DNA of 64,000 nucleotides from Chitinophagales bacterium (GCA_016787045.1 JAEUVA010000001.1:1-64000), one strand, 5' to 3'. Shown: positions 18,100 to 27,758, counted from the stretch's first letter. The notes: generated from the letters alone by a model not told the origin. Numbers and translations are program-made.

Positions 18100-19488
18100 C
18101 TATTGCACATCGCTGAGGGTGCGTATCTGCAACTGCGCACCGTTAAAATCGCCTAATACTCCGGTAAACGATTTGTTACCGCTGGGCAAAGTACTGCCGC
18201 TAAATGTAGCTTGTGTGCGAGTATAATGGTTTACGCTGCCTGTGGCATCAGTAATGCTTTTTGTACCGCTCCATGTAGTGCCGGAGCCGCTGATGCTGGC
18301 AGTTTGTATGGTGATGAGCGTGGACTCCCACAAATCTGCATTGGCCAATACCTGCTGCACGGTGGCTACACGCGGTGTAACAACACCAGTTCCTTTTTTG
18401 GTACAAGCACTTGCCGGAGTATTCAAAAACTCTAACAGACCATTGTAACTGGTTAGGGTAAGTCCGCTTACATCTACCTCTACAGAATCGCCAACAAGAA
18501 ACGAGTGGTTGGCCGTAAAGCGCACCACCACACCACCGGTGCTATCTTGTATTACTAAATTTTTAGGATCGCAGTTGGCATTTACATTATCCGAAATTAC
18601 AATGCCCGATATTTTTTTGCCGGTGGGCATTACCACATCTGATCCGCTCCATAATTGGCGTACACCCATAATGCCATCGCTTGCAGTTACTACTCCACCG
18701 CAGCGTACCGTATCTAACTTCACATCATCTAAATCGCGAATAATAAGTTGGCCGGTGGTATTGAACACGCTATACACCGCTACTAACTTACCGTTGCCGG
18801 AAGGTGTTTTGCTGTTGGCAAAATTAGCGTAGCCACTGGTTCGCACAATGATAGTTCCCCCATTGCAGTCTTTCAGGTTGCGGTTTAGAGAACCTTTATT
18901 GTAGCCATCGGCATACGTTTTATCAATGTCGGTGAGCGCAAACTCTACACCGTTTAGCTCTATCAAACGGTTTTGGTAGCTATTATTCAGCTGGTTGATG
19001 TTAATAGCCAGAGGCACAACCGGTAAGCCCCAAACACCTTTCAAAATATATCTATCTACTAACGAAGAGGAAATAGGTTGCAGTGAGTTGGTTTCGCTGA
19101 TGTACCCGCCTATCTGATACAGCCCTGCATAGGTACCAACCCATAAACCTTTTAGTTTAATAAACACTCTGCGACCTACAGGATAATCGGCATACAAACT
19201 AGTGCGATCGATGCGTACTGAAATACCACCGGTACTATCTTCAATAATAATGTTTTGATATACGTTTCCGCCTTTATCGTTGGCTACTACCACCCCTTTT
19301 ATCACCAATTCTTCTTGAAACTGATAGTTCTGACCGTTTGAGCGCCCTTTTACAGAATCAATACTAAAGTTTGCAGTAACATCTGGATCTACACCAAACT
19401 CTGGCGGAGAATCGTACTTCTCTTTTACACAAGAAGAAATACTGGTGAGTAAAGCTAAAGCTACTATTGTGTTAAGTATTTTTTTCAT
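18100..19488 (-). CDS. DUF5689 domain lipoprotein
   Basis: A 462-residue lipoprotein with lipobox SISSC, the modified cysteine being residue 20. Residues of about 45-260 match DUF5689, an OB-fold-like domain (VIKGVVVANDKGGNVYQNIIIEDSTGGISVRID...VGRRVFIKLKGLWVG). A second, shorter OB-like unit covers about 290-462 (ISGIVISDNVNANCDPKNLVIQDSTGGVVVRF). It begins 43 bases downstream of the TonB receptor stop, so the pair form an operon. It may be an outer membrane partner of that receptor or bind nucleic acid or sugar; the role is unproven. Confidence 0.85.
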   Translation of the reverse strand: MKKILNTIVALALLTSISSCVKEKYDSPPEFGVDPDVTANFSIDSVKGRSNGQNYQFQEELVIKGVVVANDKGGNVYQNIIIEDSTGGISVRIDRTSLYADYPVGRRVFIKLKGLWVGTYAGLYQIGGYISETNSLQPISSSLVDRYILKGVWGLPVVPLAININQLNNSYQNRLIELNGVEFALTDIDKTYADGYNKGSLNRNLKDCNGGTIIVRTSGYANFANSKTPSGNGKLVAVYSVFNTTGQLIIRDLDDVKLDTVRCGGVVTASDGIMGVRQLWSGSDVVMPTGKKISGIVISDNVNANCDPKNLVIQDSTGGVVVRFTANHSFLVGDSVEVDVSGLTLTSYNGLLEFLNTPASACTKKGTGVVTPRVATVQQVLANADLWESTLITIQTASISGSGTTWSGTKSITDATGSVNHYTRTQATFSGSTLPSGNKSFTGVLGDFNGAQLQIRTLSDVQ

Positions 19489-19531
19489 ATCTATTGCCGT
19501 ATGTTTTAAAATTGAACTTTGTTTTTGAAAT

Positions 19532-22300
19532 TTACTGCATTCTGAATGCTACATTGATAAAATAAGTAGTACCCAACATATAAAAATAACGCGGAGCAAA
19601 CTTGTTGGCATTGCCGCCATTAAAATCAAACCTTAATTGCTCAAATCCACCGGTTACAAATTGCTTGTTGTTTGTGATGTTGTTGATTCCCACATTAAAC
19701 ACCATGAAATAGCGCTTTTTCATATTCGGAAACTGCTTGTTCATTAACCAAGAATATCCGGCAAACATATCCATCGTAAATTGACCCTTCAAACGGTTTT
19801 GATTAAAAATAGTTTTATAGTCCTCTGATTGTTGATCTAAACCATCTATAGCATCTATGGTTCTGCGCACCGGGTTAAAGTTGAGCCACATCCAATCATA
19901 GTAGTTAAAGTTTACATTGATAAACCAAAACTTGGGGTCGCGGTAGTTAATGCCAAATGTATAAGCAAGTTGTGGCGTGCCACCCACATTAAATCCTTTG
20001 CTGTACACGGTTTCTGTATTGCGTACTTCTGCGCTGTTATCTTGTGTAACGGTGGCCAACATTCTATCGGTGTATTGATAGCGCCCGGCACTAAAAGCAG
20101 TAACAAAACTAAATCCACGATACACCTTAACCTCGGCACCGGCTTCAAAGCCCCAATGGCGGGTGTCCATATTAGTAAGGGTGTAGTTAATGAAGGTGCG
20201 GTACAAATCGCTATAAAAAGGGATTGTTTGTGTTTGGTTGTTAAACTGAGTAAAGAAAAAATCTGCTTTTATTTTAATGCGTGGAGCTACGTGGCGGTAG
20301 CCAATTTCACCGCCAAAAATTTGCTCGCTTTGTAGGTTATTAGCCACTTCATTGCGAGTGCGGATAGAAACAAAAGAGTTATCAAAATACGGTGCACGGG
20401 TCAAGTAAGTTCCGTTAAGAAACACATAATTTCTACCATTTATTTTTCCGGTCATGCCGGCCTTAAAGGCATAGTTAAAAAACTGCTGTACCTCTGAATT
20501 GCCGAAACTGTTGGTGGGAAACAACCCATTGCGCACATTGCCTTTGCGCCAAAAGGCGGTGTAAGAAAGTTCCGTTCCTATGTAAAAATCAAAATGGCTA
20601 AAGCGGAAGTAAGGTACTGCCCACAAGGCACCGCGGTGAATGTTGGCGTTGTAATTATATCCCCATTTATCGCCTTCTTTCAAAATACGGTTGGGATTAT
20701 TCAAATCGTTTTGCGACATGCTGATGCTATCCGGAAAATCGCGCTCTGCAAATTGATTGACATCCAGATAAAAATCTGCACCAAGCAAATCAACTACAGT
20801 TTTATAGTTTAAAACATTTTGCCATTGGTAAGTTAAGCCACCTGACAGAGAAATATTATCCGTAAAAGTATGGTTTACGGTGGAAGCCAGATTAAACTTC
20901 TTGGTATCTTGGGTTCTGCCCTCAATAATGTAGCGTGCTCTTTTGCCACTTACCGTGTTACCGGCAATGCCATCTACACTATCAATAACTTCAAAGCTGG
21001 TGTAATTAGCTTCATACAATTTTGTCCAGTCAATTTGCCGAACATCTTCATTTTCTCTCCACTCTTTTTCAGCCATTGCCTTAACTAATGTATCGCCTAC
21101 AAACGAAGGAAGGTAGCGATAGTAATCAGGGCGCGGGTCTGGGGCATTGTTCCAGTCAATGCCGGTAATGGTTCGTTTGCCAAAGGTAAAACCGGCTGAA
21201 GTTTCAATATTCGTTTTATCCGCAATTTCTGTTTCGTGAGTTAAAATAAAAACCGGCATGTGCGTGGTAGCAATGCTGCTATTTCTCTTGCGTCCGTTTT
21301 GATAACCCCATAGCGGGTTATAGTAATTGCTTCCGGCCAAATCGTAGGCCTCTTGGGTAGATGATGTGTTGCGACCATTACGGGTTGGCGCACCAAAAAC
21401 GGTAAGCGCTATAGAGTGCTTACGAATTATTTTTTCTACCGCAAAAAAGTAAGAGTATCCGTCAAAAAATGTACCCGGCACATATCCTTCTGCGGCCCAT
21501 CTGCGTGAAGCCGAAACCGATACAGCCCACCCCTTAATTATACCTGTGCTGTAAGTAGCCATTAGCCGATGGCGGAAATTGCGGTTAGTAGTGGCATACG
21601 AAAGTTGCAACTGTTTGCGTTGCTTGCTGGCGCGAGTATCAAATGAGTTGGCACCTCCAACCCCTCCGTAAGCAAATGTGGTGGGCTGCAGGCCTACAGT
21701 GTTATCGCGATTCCACATCACATTGTTTAACCCTGACCATTGCGCCCATACGGTACCTCCATCGTCCACATCGTTCATTGGTAATCCATTAATGTATGTT
21801 ACAAAGTTCTCCGGCTCATAACCACGAATTCTAAATCGTGCGGAGCTAAACACAAATGATGCTTGCGATACAAATGGGTCTCTACTGGCATTGAGTGCAC
21901 TACTCACATTTTGCCCACTGCCATCTTTTCCATCTACGTCCGAAGCATCAACCACCGGAATATTTTCTGTGTTTTGTCTATCGTCCTCCAAATCCATTTT
22001 TTTGTAAAAAACTACCCCGGTATTCGTTAACCACTTATCTGCCTGCACAGATTCATTCAACAAAAATTTTTCGCTACCTACCTGCAATTCTATCTTGTAA
22101 GCTCCGGCTGGTAGGTTTTGCGTAAACTTTCCTTCGTTATTGGTCAACGAAGTGATAACTGTATCGGCACCGGTAAAAATGACTGTAGCATTAGCTGCAG
22201 GTTCTGTACTGGTTTCTTCTAAGATAATTCCTGTAATAGTATTTTGTGCCAATAGTGCCGCAGGGATATACAGCAGGGCTAAGAGTAGTAGTTTCCGCAT
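19532..22300 (-). CDS. TonB-dependent receptor with carboxypeptidase-regulatory-like N-terminal domain
   Basis: A 922-residue outer membrane protein: signal peptide MRKLLLLALLYIPAALLAQ, a carboxypeptidase regulatory-like beta-sandwich (TITGIILEETSTEPAANATVIF..., about 18-95), a plug region (FRIRGYEPENFVTYINGLPMNDVDDGGTVWAQWSGLNN) and a large beta-barrel ending in aromatic F-R-M-Q. This is the Bacteroidota SusC-like style, but no SusD gene is next to it; the downstream partner is the DUF5689 lipoprotein. The ligand is unknown. The ATG at 22300 is chosen, since the longer frame begins at a TTG inside the promoter spacer. Confidence 0.93.
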   Translation of the reverse strand: MRKLLLLALLYIPAALLAQNTITGIILEETSTEPAANATVIFTGADTVITSLTNNEGKFTQNLPAGAYKIELQVGSEKFLLNESVQADKWLTNTGVVFYKKMDLEDDRQNTENIPVVDASDVDGKDGSGQNVSSALNASRDPFVSQASFVFSSARFRIRGYEPENFVTYINGLPMNDVDDGGTVWAQWSGLNNVMWNRDNTVGLQPTTFAYGGVGGANSFDTRASKQRKQLQLSYATTNRNFRHRLMATYSTGIIKGWAVSVSASRRWAAEGYVPGTFFDGYSYFFAVEKIIRKHSIALTVFGAPTRNGRNTSSTQEAYDLAGSNYYNPLWGYQNGRKRNSSIATTHMPVFILTHETEIADKTNIETSAGFTFGKRTITGIDWNNAPDPRPDYYRYLPSFVGDTLVKAMAEKEWRENEDVRQIDWTKLYEANYTSFEVIDSVDGIAGNTVSGKRARYIIEGRTQDTKKFNLASTVNHTFTDNISLSGGLTYQWQNVLNYKTVVDLLGADFYLDVNQFAERDFPDSISMSQNDLNNPNRILKEGDKWGYNYNANIHRGALWAVPYFRFSHFDFYIGTELSYTAFWRKGNVRNGLFPTNSFGNSEVQQFFNYAFKAGMTGKINGRNYVFLNGTYLTRAPYFDNSFVSIRTRNEVANNLQSEQIFGGEIGYRHVAPRIKIKADFFFTQFNNQTQTIPFYSDLYRTFINYTLTNMDTRHWGFEAGAEVKVYRGFSFVTAFSAGRYQYTDRMLATVTQDNSAEVRNTETVYSKGFNVGGTPQLAYTFGINYRDPKFWFINVNFNYYDWMWLNFNPVRRTIDAIDGLDQQSEDYKTIFNQNRLKGQFTMDMFAGYSWLMNKQFPNMKKRYFMVFNVGINNITNNKQFVTGGFEQLRFDFNGGNANKFAPRYFYMLGTTYFINVAFRMQ

Positions 22301-22309
22301 AAAGAGCGG

Positions 22310-22339
22310 CAAATGTAAAGCAATAAATCACCCGCCCAA
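22310..22339 (-). promoter_or_regulatory. TonB receptor promoter, TTG-N19-TACATTTG
   Basis: A full consensus match on the minus strand: TTG at 22337-22339, exactly 19 bases, then TACATTTG at 22310-22317. The box ends nine bases before the ATG at 22300. Confidence 0.72.
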
Positions 22340-22390
22340 GAACCCCATGTTAAGTAGTGGATAAGTTATTGTTTTATGGCCCATCCAAAT

Positions 22391-22417
22391 AAAAATGCCT
22401 CTCGGGAGGGAGAGGCA
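22391..22417 (-). terminator. Rho-independent terminator after the Ig/PKD-like protein gene
   Basis: On the minus strand the stem TGCCTCTC/GAGAGGCA with a 6-base loop is followed by TTTTTATTT. It separates this gene from the TonB receptor promoter. Confidence 0.88.
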
Positions 22418-22443
22418 CTTTCTAAAGTAGATTTCAGGTTAAA

Positions 22444-25400
22444 CTATCTCAATAAAGTAAATGAACCGGTATAGCTTTTATCCTCATAAGTACCCGGATT
22501 AGTGGTACTTAACCCACGTACAACCAGATAATACAAGAAGGTGCCGGCTGGCTGATCCTTACCATCAAACTTACCATCCCATCCGTTTAAGCTATCGTGC
22601 ACTACAGCACCCCAACGGTTGTACACTCTAAATGAAGTAATCGTTTTGTCGCCCATAACATTTACGGGGAAGAAGAGGTCGTTACGTCCATCTCCGTTTG
22701 GTGTAAAGGCGTTAGGAATAGCTATACCCGGGCTTAACACTACTATAGAAATTTGAGCAGTATCAATACACTGGTCATCAATATCAGTAACAATAACGGT
22801 GTAGGTAACATTTTGATCAGGTGAGGCCTTAGGGTCAGCTACGCCATTATTGCTTAGCCCAGTTGAAGGGCTCCATACATAACCAAAATTACCTTGGTAA
22901 GCTGTGGAAACATTCAGCTGTGAGCTATCTCCAAACATAATGGTGTCTGGAACTGCAATAGCAGCGGCCTCTATACACTTAATTTGTACCGAAGTTTGGT
23001 CAGCAGCCGTACACCCTGCACTATTGGTAGCGGTAACTGAATATATAACACTTGTGTTATTGGTAGAAGTAATTGCAAGTGTTGTACCGGTAGAGTTATC
23101 GCTCCACTGGAAAGTATAGTTTAGCCCGGGAGCCGGGTCTAACGTTACACTTTGGCAACAGGTTTTTACATCGGGTGGTAAGTTAAGTAGTGGAGTATCA
23201 GATGCAAAAATTTCTAATGTATCATAACCAAAACAACCATTGCGAATAGCTACAACGCTGTAGAAACCAGGAGTTGTAACTTGGATGGTGTTTCCTGCTC
23301 CTCCGGGAGTCCAAGTGTAAGTAACACCCGTTTCACTGCCGGCATTAAGCGTAGAAGCCCCCTGTCCAATACAGATTGCAGCCGGAGATGCTACAATATT
23401 AGGAACCGGTAATGAGGTATGTGTAACAACTGCATTGGTAGAGGTAACAGAGCATCCGTTGTTATCGGTGGCCGTGCAGGTATAAGTACCTGCATTGGTT
23501 ACGGTAATTTGCGTGCCGGGCACTCCATTGCTCCATCCATAATTGCTGTAATTTGGCTCTACAGTTAGAGTAACCGGCTCACCGGCACATACCGTAGTAT
23601 CACTAAATGCCTGTGGTGTTGCTGTTTGATGATTGCTCAACGTAAATACATCCGACACATAATCGCAATTACCATCATTCACAGTTACGGTATAATTGCC
23701 GGCCGCACTAACAGTGATGGTTGGCGTGGTTAGTGTATTGCTCCAGTTGTATGACACATAAGGTGCTCCGCTTGGGCTTACTACCACACTTACACCTGCA
23801 CAAACTGTAGTGTCGTTATTCAATAACACAGGTGGGTGGGTGTACTGATAAATTTGAATAGTGTCATAGGTTTTGCACAAAGTAGCATCTGTTACCTCTA
23901 CCACGTATTGGCCGGGAGTACTTGCACTTATGGTTGCAGTAACTTCATTTCCCGGGCTCCAAAGATAAGTGATACTATTTCCAGAAGCATTAGCATTTAA
24001 AGTAGTACTTGCTCCCGCACAAATGGTATCGGGTGCTGCAGTTAAATTAACTACAGGTGGCGTTACGCTTACTATTGTTGCTGTGTCTGATACTACTGGA
24101 CATCCGTTTCCGTCTGTAGCCGTGTAAGAATAATCTCCGGGAGTATTTACAGTAATGCTAGTGGCATTAGAGCCATTGCTCCAAAGTATTCCACTCAATC
24201 CACCAACAGTATTAAGAGTTACAGACTGTCCGGAACATATAGCGTCATCATTAAGTGGAGCTTGTGTTTGCGGATAAAAAGTAACAACAACCGATGAAGA
24301 TCCGGTACAACCATTGGCATCGGTAACCGTCACCGAGTAGGTACCCGAAGTGGTTACTGTAATGCTTGGATCAGTTGACGCTGGTGTCCATGAATAACCT
24401 TGATATGGGCCACCGGCTGGTGTAAGTGTGGCTGAAGTAGCTACATCCGGGCAATAATTTTGGTTGGAACCCAAACTTGGTTGTGGTGCCGCGTGAACGT
24501 TGGCGGTAACAGTGCTTGAAGCGGTACAACCATTAGCATCAGAAGCAGTTACGGTATAAGTAGTAGTTGCTCCCGGAGTTGCAGTAGTATTTTGTGAGGT
24601 AGGGTTAGCCACTGTGCCTCCTGACCATCCATATGTAATGGAGCCGGTTCCACCGGTTAACTGAGATGATAAACTGACTGTACTACCCGGACATACGGCA
24701 GTGGTGGGTGAAATAGCAGAAGTTAAACTTACCGAAGTAACGTTTACTGTAGTAGATGCCGTATTTACACAGCTACCAAAAGTGGTAGTAACGGTATATG
24801 TTGTAGTAGTAGATGGCTGTGCTGTAGGATTAGCTATACTCGGATTGCTGACGGAACCCGAGGATGCAGACCACGAATACGTGCCCTGCCCCGTAGCGTT
24901 AAGTTGAACCGTTTGACCTGCACAAATGCTAGATGGTGTGGCAGTAGCCGCTGTGTTAGTTACGTCATTAATATTTAAAGTTGCTGAAGTTAGAATAGAG
25001 CCATCGCATGGGTTGGTCAAATTCATCGTTACGCTCTCCAATCCTTCAGTGCTGCCATCGGCTAATGGTTGTACGGTAACAACAGCAGTAGTACTACCGG
25101 GGTTTACGAAAACAGTACCGGGTAGAGAAACGTAATCCGTACCGTTTTGTGCAGTGCCTGTAAGGGTGTAGTTAATCGCAGCCGAAGTGGTAGCCGCTTG
25201 TGGTAACGTAACCGTGAAATAACCATTAGTACATCCCTCAAAAGCTGTAGTGAAACCTGGGTCGTAAGAGGCAGCAACAGTAGTACCTACTGATGAGAAT
25301 GAGTTAGATTGAATAAATACACCGGAATCATAAACACCATCACCCGCATCAGCAATGGCCAGTTTAAAGGTGTAAGTAGCACAAGGCACAACTGCAATTG

Positions 25401-26082
25401 AAGCAGTGAACACCGTAGTAAAACCATCATAAACTATAGTAGAGCCGGTGTTGTTAACATAAAAACCCGAGTATGCTAAAGACTGGCAACCAGCTGCTGT
25501 GTAGCCAGAGCCGGGCGTACCCGAGTTAACGGTGTTGATAGATACTGTAGTATTTGTACCGGGTATAAATGCAATGTTAGCAGCATTGTATGCACCACCG
25601 CCCGGGTTGGGGCCTGTTACAAAAAACCCGAATACATCGTTAAACTGAGAGCAAACAAACTCCGGATATTCCTCTGAACCAAACACGTATTGGAAAGAAA
25701 GAGAATTACCGGCTGGCACTATGTTAAAAGTGAGCAAACACTTATCTTGAGTGGCTGCGTTTGAAATCAAGTTCAAATCGGCATCACCGGTGTTGGAATT
25801 ATCAATAGAGGCAAATGCAGTTGCCGCTTGTGGTATAGAGGTAGCATTGCCGGTAGTTAGTACTACACCGGAATTAATACCTAAGTTAGTGGTATTACCA
25901 TTAGTAAAACTACCGGCACCGTTAGGGCCACAATTTAGTGTAGCATTACTAACCGCCACACCGCTGCCAGCAAGAATTTGAGCTAACTGGGTGGCAGTTT
26001 GAGTAGAGTTAACGACCAACTGAGCATTTGCTGCCAAAACAAATAGTAGCAAAGCGGATACAGAAGATAAAATTTTCTTCAT
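22444..26082 (-). CDS. Large multidomain surface protein: choice-of-anchor L, Ig/PKD-like repeats, T9SS type B sorting domain
   Basis: A 1212-residue protein with signal peptide MKKILSSVSALLLFVLAANA. Residues of about 22-265 form a choice-of-anchor L domain (FQYVFGSEEYPEFVCSQFNDVFGFFVTGP). About 275-370 look Calx-beta-like (INYTLTGTAQNGTDYVSLPGTV). Then come about ten Ig/PKD-like modules, each opening with a Cys-Ala-Gly or Cys-x-Gly motif and carrying a YxWSxG core and GxYxVTVTDxNGC. The end (FTPNGDGRNDLFFPV...YNRWGAVVHDS...WDGKFDGKDQPAGTFLYYLVV) is the gliding-motility/T9SS type B sorting domain. Predicted to be a surface adhesin or filament protein. Composition is Thr/Ser/Asn/Val-rich. Confidence 0.93.
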   Translation of the reverse strand: MKKILSSVSALLLFVLAANAQLVVNSTQTATQLAQILAGSGVAVSNATLNCGPNGAGSFTNGNTTNLGINSGVVLTTGNATSIPQAATAFASIDNSNTGDADLNLISNAATQDKCLLTFNIVPAGNSLSFQYVFGSEEYPEFVCSQFNDVFGFFVTGPNPGGGAYNAANIAFIPGTNTTVSINTVNSGTPGSGYTAAGCQSLAYSGFYVNNTGSTIVYDGFTTVFTASIAVVPCATYTFKLAIADAGDGVYDSGVFIQSNSFSSVGTTVAASYDPGFTTAFEGCTNGYFTVTLPQAATTSAAINYTLTGTAQNGTDYVSLPGTVFVNPGSTTAVVTVQPLADGSTEGLESVTMNLTNPCDGSILTSATLNINDVTNTAATATPSSICAGQTVQLNATGQGTYSWSASSGSVSNPSIANPTAQPSTTTTYTVTTTFGSCVNTASTTVNVTSVSLTSAISPTTAVCPGSTVSLSSQLTGGTGSITYGWSGGTVANPTSQNTTATPGATTTYTVTASDANGCTASSTVTANVHAAPQPSLGSNQNYCPDVATSATLTPAGGPYQGYSWTPASTDPSITVTTSGTYSVTVTDANGCTGSSSVVVTFYPQTQAPLNDDAICSGQSVTLNTVGGLSGILWSNGSNATSITVNTPGDYSYTATDGNGCPVVSDTATIVSVTPPVVNLTAAPDTICAGASTTLNANASGNSITYLWSPGNEVTATISASTPGQYVVEVTDATLCKTYDTIQIYQYTHPPVLLNNDTTVCAGVSVVVSPSGAPYVSYNWSNTLTTPTITVSAAGNYTVTVNDGNCDYVSDVFTLSNHQTATPQAFSDTTVCAGEPVTLTVEPNYSNYGWSNGVPGTQITVTNAGTYTCTATDNNGCSVTSTNAVVTHTSLPVPNIVASPAAICIGQGASTLNAGSETGVTYTWTPGGAGNTIQVTTPGFYSVVAIRNGCFGYDTLEIFASDTPLLNLPPDVKTCCQSVTLDPAPGLNYTFQWSDNSTGTTLAITSTNNTSVIYSVTATNSAGCTAADQTSVQIKCIEAAAIAVPDTIMFGDSSQLNVSTAYQGNFGYVWSPSTGLSNNGVADPKASPDQNVTYTVIVTDIDDQCIDTAQISIVVLSPGIAIPNAFTPNGDGRNDLFFPVNVMGDKTITSFRVYNRWGAVVHDSLNGWDGKFDGKDQPAGTFLYYLVVRGLSTTNPGTYEDKSYTGSFTLLR

Positions 26083-26108
26083 TGTGTAAACAGGGGATTT
26101 AGGAGCGC

Positions 26109-26116
26109 CAAATATA
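26109..26116 (-). promoter_or_regulatory. TATATTTG -7 box before the Ig/PKD-like protein gene
   Basis: A perfect TAnnTTTG on the minus strand ends 26 bases before the ATG at 26082. A TTA rather than TTG lies near the -33 position. Confidence 0.5.
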
Positions 26117-26190
26117 ATCGGATTTATGAAAAACGTTAATTTAGAACCTTAAGATGAAGAAATTGTGAAAAAAGTTGGCAGCCCAAGGGG

Positions 26191-26985
26191 CTATCTCCGG
26201 TATTCGTGCATAAAAAAGTGGCGAAACCTTGCCGGTTTGTCTGTATTTATCCAATCTACACCATTATCCAACAACACCTTCCAAACCCTTGGCTTATCAG
26301 ATATATGATAAAAACGAATCTGTTTTTGCTGTTGGTGGGCTTTTTTTACCCATTTGGTCAGTAACAATTGCTGCTCTTGCGGCATCTCTCCTTTACCACT
26401 CCATTCAAAATACTTGTGCCAAGCGCTGCTGTATCGGGTTACCCATTTACTGTATATAGTATCTTCCATTGCTGAAAATCTGGCATCAATGGTTGCTAAC
26501 CCAAAAGTGTCAGTTGCCACTTCGTTAACCGGCACACTACCCGATAGTAACACCTGCACTGCTCCGGGCTTCACCTCTACCCCGTTTTGGTAAGTACTCA
26601 AAATGTTTCGGTATTTGGCCAGTACCTGTTTCAGTTTAGTATAAACCTCAGCCCCGTTACCTTTAATGTCTATCATCAATATCAACTGTACGGGGTAACC
26701 GGCATAAACTGTACCCCCATTACGCTCCACAATTTTTTGCAATGGCTCCAGATACAATTGCTCTATAGTTTTTTTGGCAAAAAGCCCTACAGGGATATGC
26801 GATACCTTCAGCTTACCGCGATGCAGGTACACATCTACTTCTATGCTGGTAAAGCCGTTTTGGAGCGCTAAATCAAGAGGAGGATGCCGCAGATAGTCGT
26901 TGTGCGAGTGTGCGTGAGGTATTGGCACTACCTGACCAGTGGTAGCAAAAGATGCGAGTAAGCAAAAAATCAGAAGGTATTGCAT
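26191..26985 (-). CDS. GDPD/PLC-like phosphodiesterase, AIM6-like
   Basis: A 264-residue exported protein (signal MQYLLIFCLLASFATTGQ). It opens with HAHSHNDYLRHPPLDLALQNGFTSIEVDVYLHRGKLKVSH, a pattern of the AIM6-like branch of the PLC-like phosphodiesterase superfamily, in which the first histidine and the Glu-x-Asp pair bind metal. The end (DNGVDWINTDKPARFR) fits the TIM-barrel closing strand of GDPD proteins. The true substrate is unknown. The ATG at 26985 is preferred to a TTG at 26994. Its start overlaps the preceding small lipoprotein gene by 16 bases. Confidence 0.8.
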   Translation of the reverse strand: MQYLLIFCLLASFATTGQVVPIPHAHSHNDYLRHPPLDLALQNGFTSIEVDVYLHRGKLKVSHIPVGLFAKKTIEQLYLEPLQKIVERNGGTVYAGYPVQLILMIDIKGNGAEVYTKLKQVLAKYRNILSTYQNGVEVKPGAVQVLLSGSVPVNEVATDTFGLATIDARFSAMEDTIYSKWVTRYSSAWHKYFEWSGKGEMPQEQQLLLTKWVKKAHQQQKQIRFYHISDKPRVWKVLLDNGVDWINTDKPARFRHFFMHEYRR

Positions 26986-27206
26986 GACACCCAATCGTAG
27001 TTACCCAACTTGCCCCACTCACCGGGTATGGCTGTAGCGCTATCCTTCAAGGCAGTGTAGCACTCATTTCCATAAAAAACAACTGTGTTTTTTGAATACA
27101 CCGTACTGTCATTCCATACCGGCTGCGATTCGCAATTTGCACAGGGCTTTTTGCAAGATATTACACACACCATTGCGGTTGCTGTAACAAGTAAGGAGAG
27201 TTTCAT
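26970..27206 (-). CDS. Small lipoprotein with a CBM5/12-like module
   Basis: A 78-residue lipoprotein, lipobox VISC with the modified cysteine at residue 18, then CKKPCANCESQP. The rest (VWNDSTVYSKNTVVFYGNECYTALKDS...PGEWGKLGNYDWVSC) has the spacing of Trp, Tyr, Val, Gly, Tyr and Pro seen in carbohydrate-binding module family 5/12 of chitinases. That is my inference from pattern only. The start at 27206 is fixed by a promoter five bases upstream; the longer frame from 27254 would run through it. It is cotranscribed with the AIM6-like gene. Confidence 0.72.
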   Translation of the reverse strand: MKLSLLVTATAMVCVISCKKPCANCESQPVWNDSTVYSKNTVVFYGNECYTALKDSATAIPGEWGKLGNYDWVSCNTF

Positions 27207-27211
27207 GCACC

Positions 27212-27241
27212 CGAAAGTAAACGACCTTTTTAAAGTGCCAA
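27212..27241 (-). promoter_or_regulatory. Promoter TTG-N19-TACTTTCG before the small lipoprotein gene
   Basis: On the minus strand TTG (27239-27241) and TACTTTCG (27212-27219) have the exact 19-base spacing. The box ends five bases before the ATG at 27206. Confidence 0.62.
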
Positions 27242-27311
27242 TATTTAGCATCAAAAACCTACTGCTGTTCTCGGTTGTTTGCTATACATTCGCCCGCTGA
27301 AAAAACAAAAC

Positions 27312-27758
27312 ATGCCTCACATCAACCTGGAAGAAGAAAAGAAGAAATTTCGGTTCAAAATGAAGTTAGATATCCGTTGGAGCGATATGGACGAAATGCG
27401 CCATGTGAATAACGCGGTGTACCTCACTTATTTTGAGCAGGCAAGGGTGTATTATTTTCATGAGGCGTGTCAATGGAACTGGAAAGAGATTGGTGCCATA
27501 CTCGCCAATGCGCATATTGATTACCTTAAGCCGGTGGTTTTTCCAAACCCAACTTATGTGTATGTGCGGGTAAGCCGCATAGGCAACAAAAGTTTTGAAA
27601 CCAGCTACATGATTACCAGTGTGGTAAATGGCGAAGAGCAGCTAACCACCACCGGTTATGCCACTATGGTTTTGTTTGATTATGCCACGAACCAAAGTGT
27701 GGCTATGCCCGACTACTTGAAAGAGCGACTTAGAAATTACGAACCCGAAAAAATATAA
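27312..27758 (+). CDS. Acyl-CoA thioesterase, 4HBT/YbgC-like
   Basis: A 148-residue hotdog-fold protein. The block IRWSDMDEMRHVNNAVYLTYFEQARVYYF carries the aspartate that is catalytic in 4-hydroxybenzoyl-CoA thioesterases, followed by a typical hotdog helix. The ATG at 27312 is chosen over an upstream in-frame ATG. A TACATTCG box lies at about 27286-27293. The Sua5/YrdC gene follows one base after the stop, so the two form an operon. The acyl substrate is not predictable. Confidence 0.87.
   Translation: MPHINLEEEKKKFRFKMKLDIRWSDMDEMRHVNNAVYLTYFEQARVYYFHEACQWNWKEIGAILANAHIDYLKPVVFPNPTYVYVRVSRIGNKSFETSYMITSVVNGEEQLTTTGYATMVLFDYATNQSVAMPDYLKERLRNYEPEKI

Noticed and set aside
22444..26082. Repeated units in the large surface gene considered as a possible CRISPR or DNA repeat array
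   Set aside because: The repeats are protein modules of about 75 residues with divergent DNA; there are no short identical repeats with regular spacers, and no cas genes.
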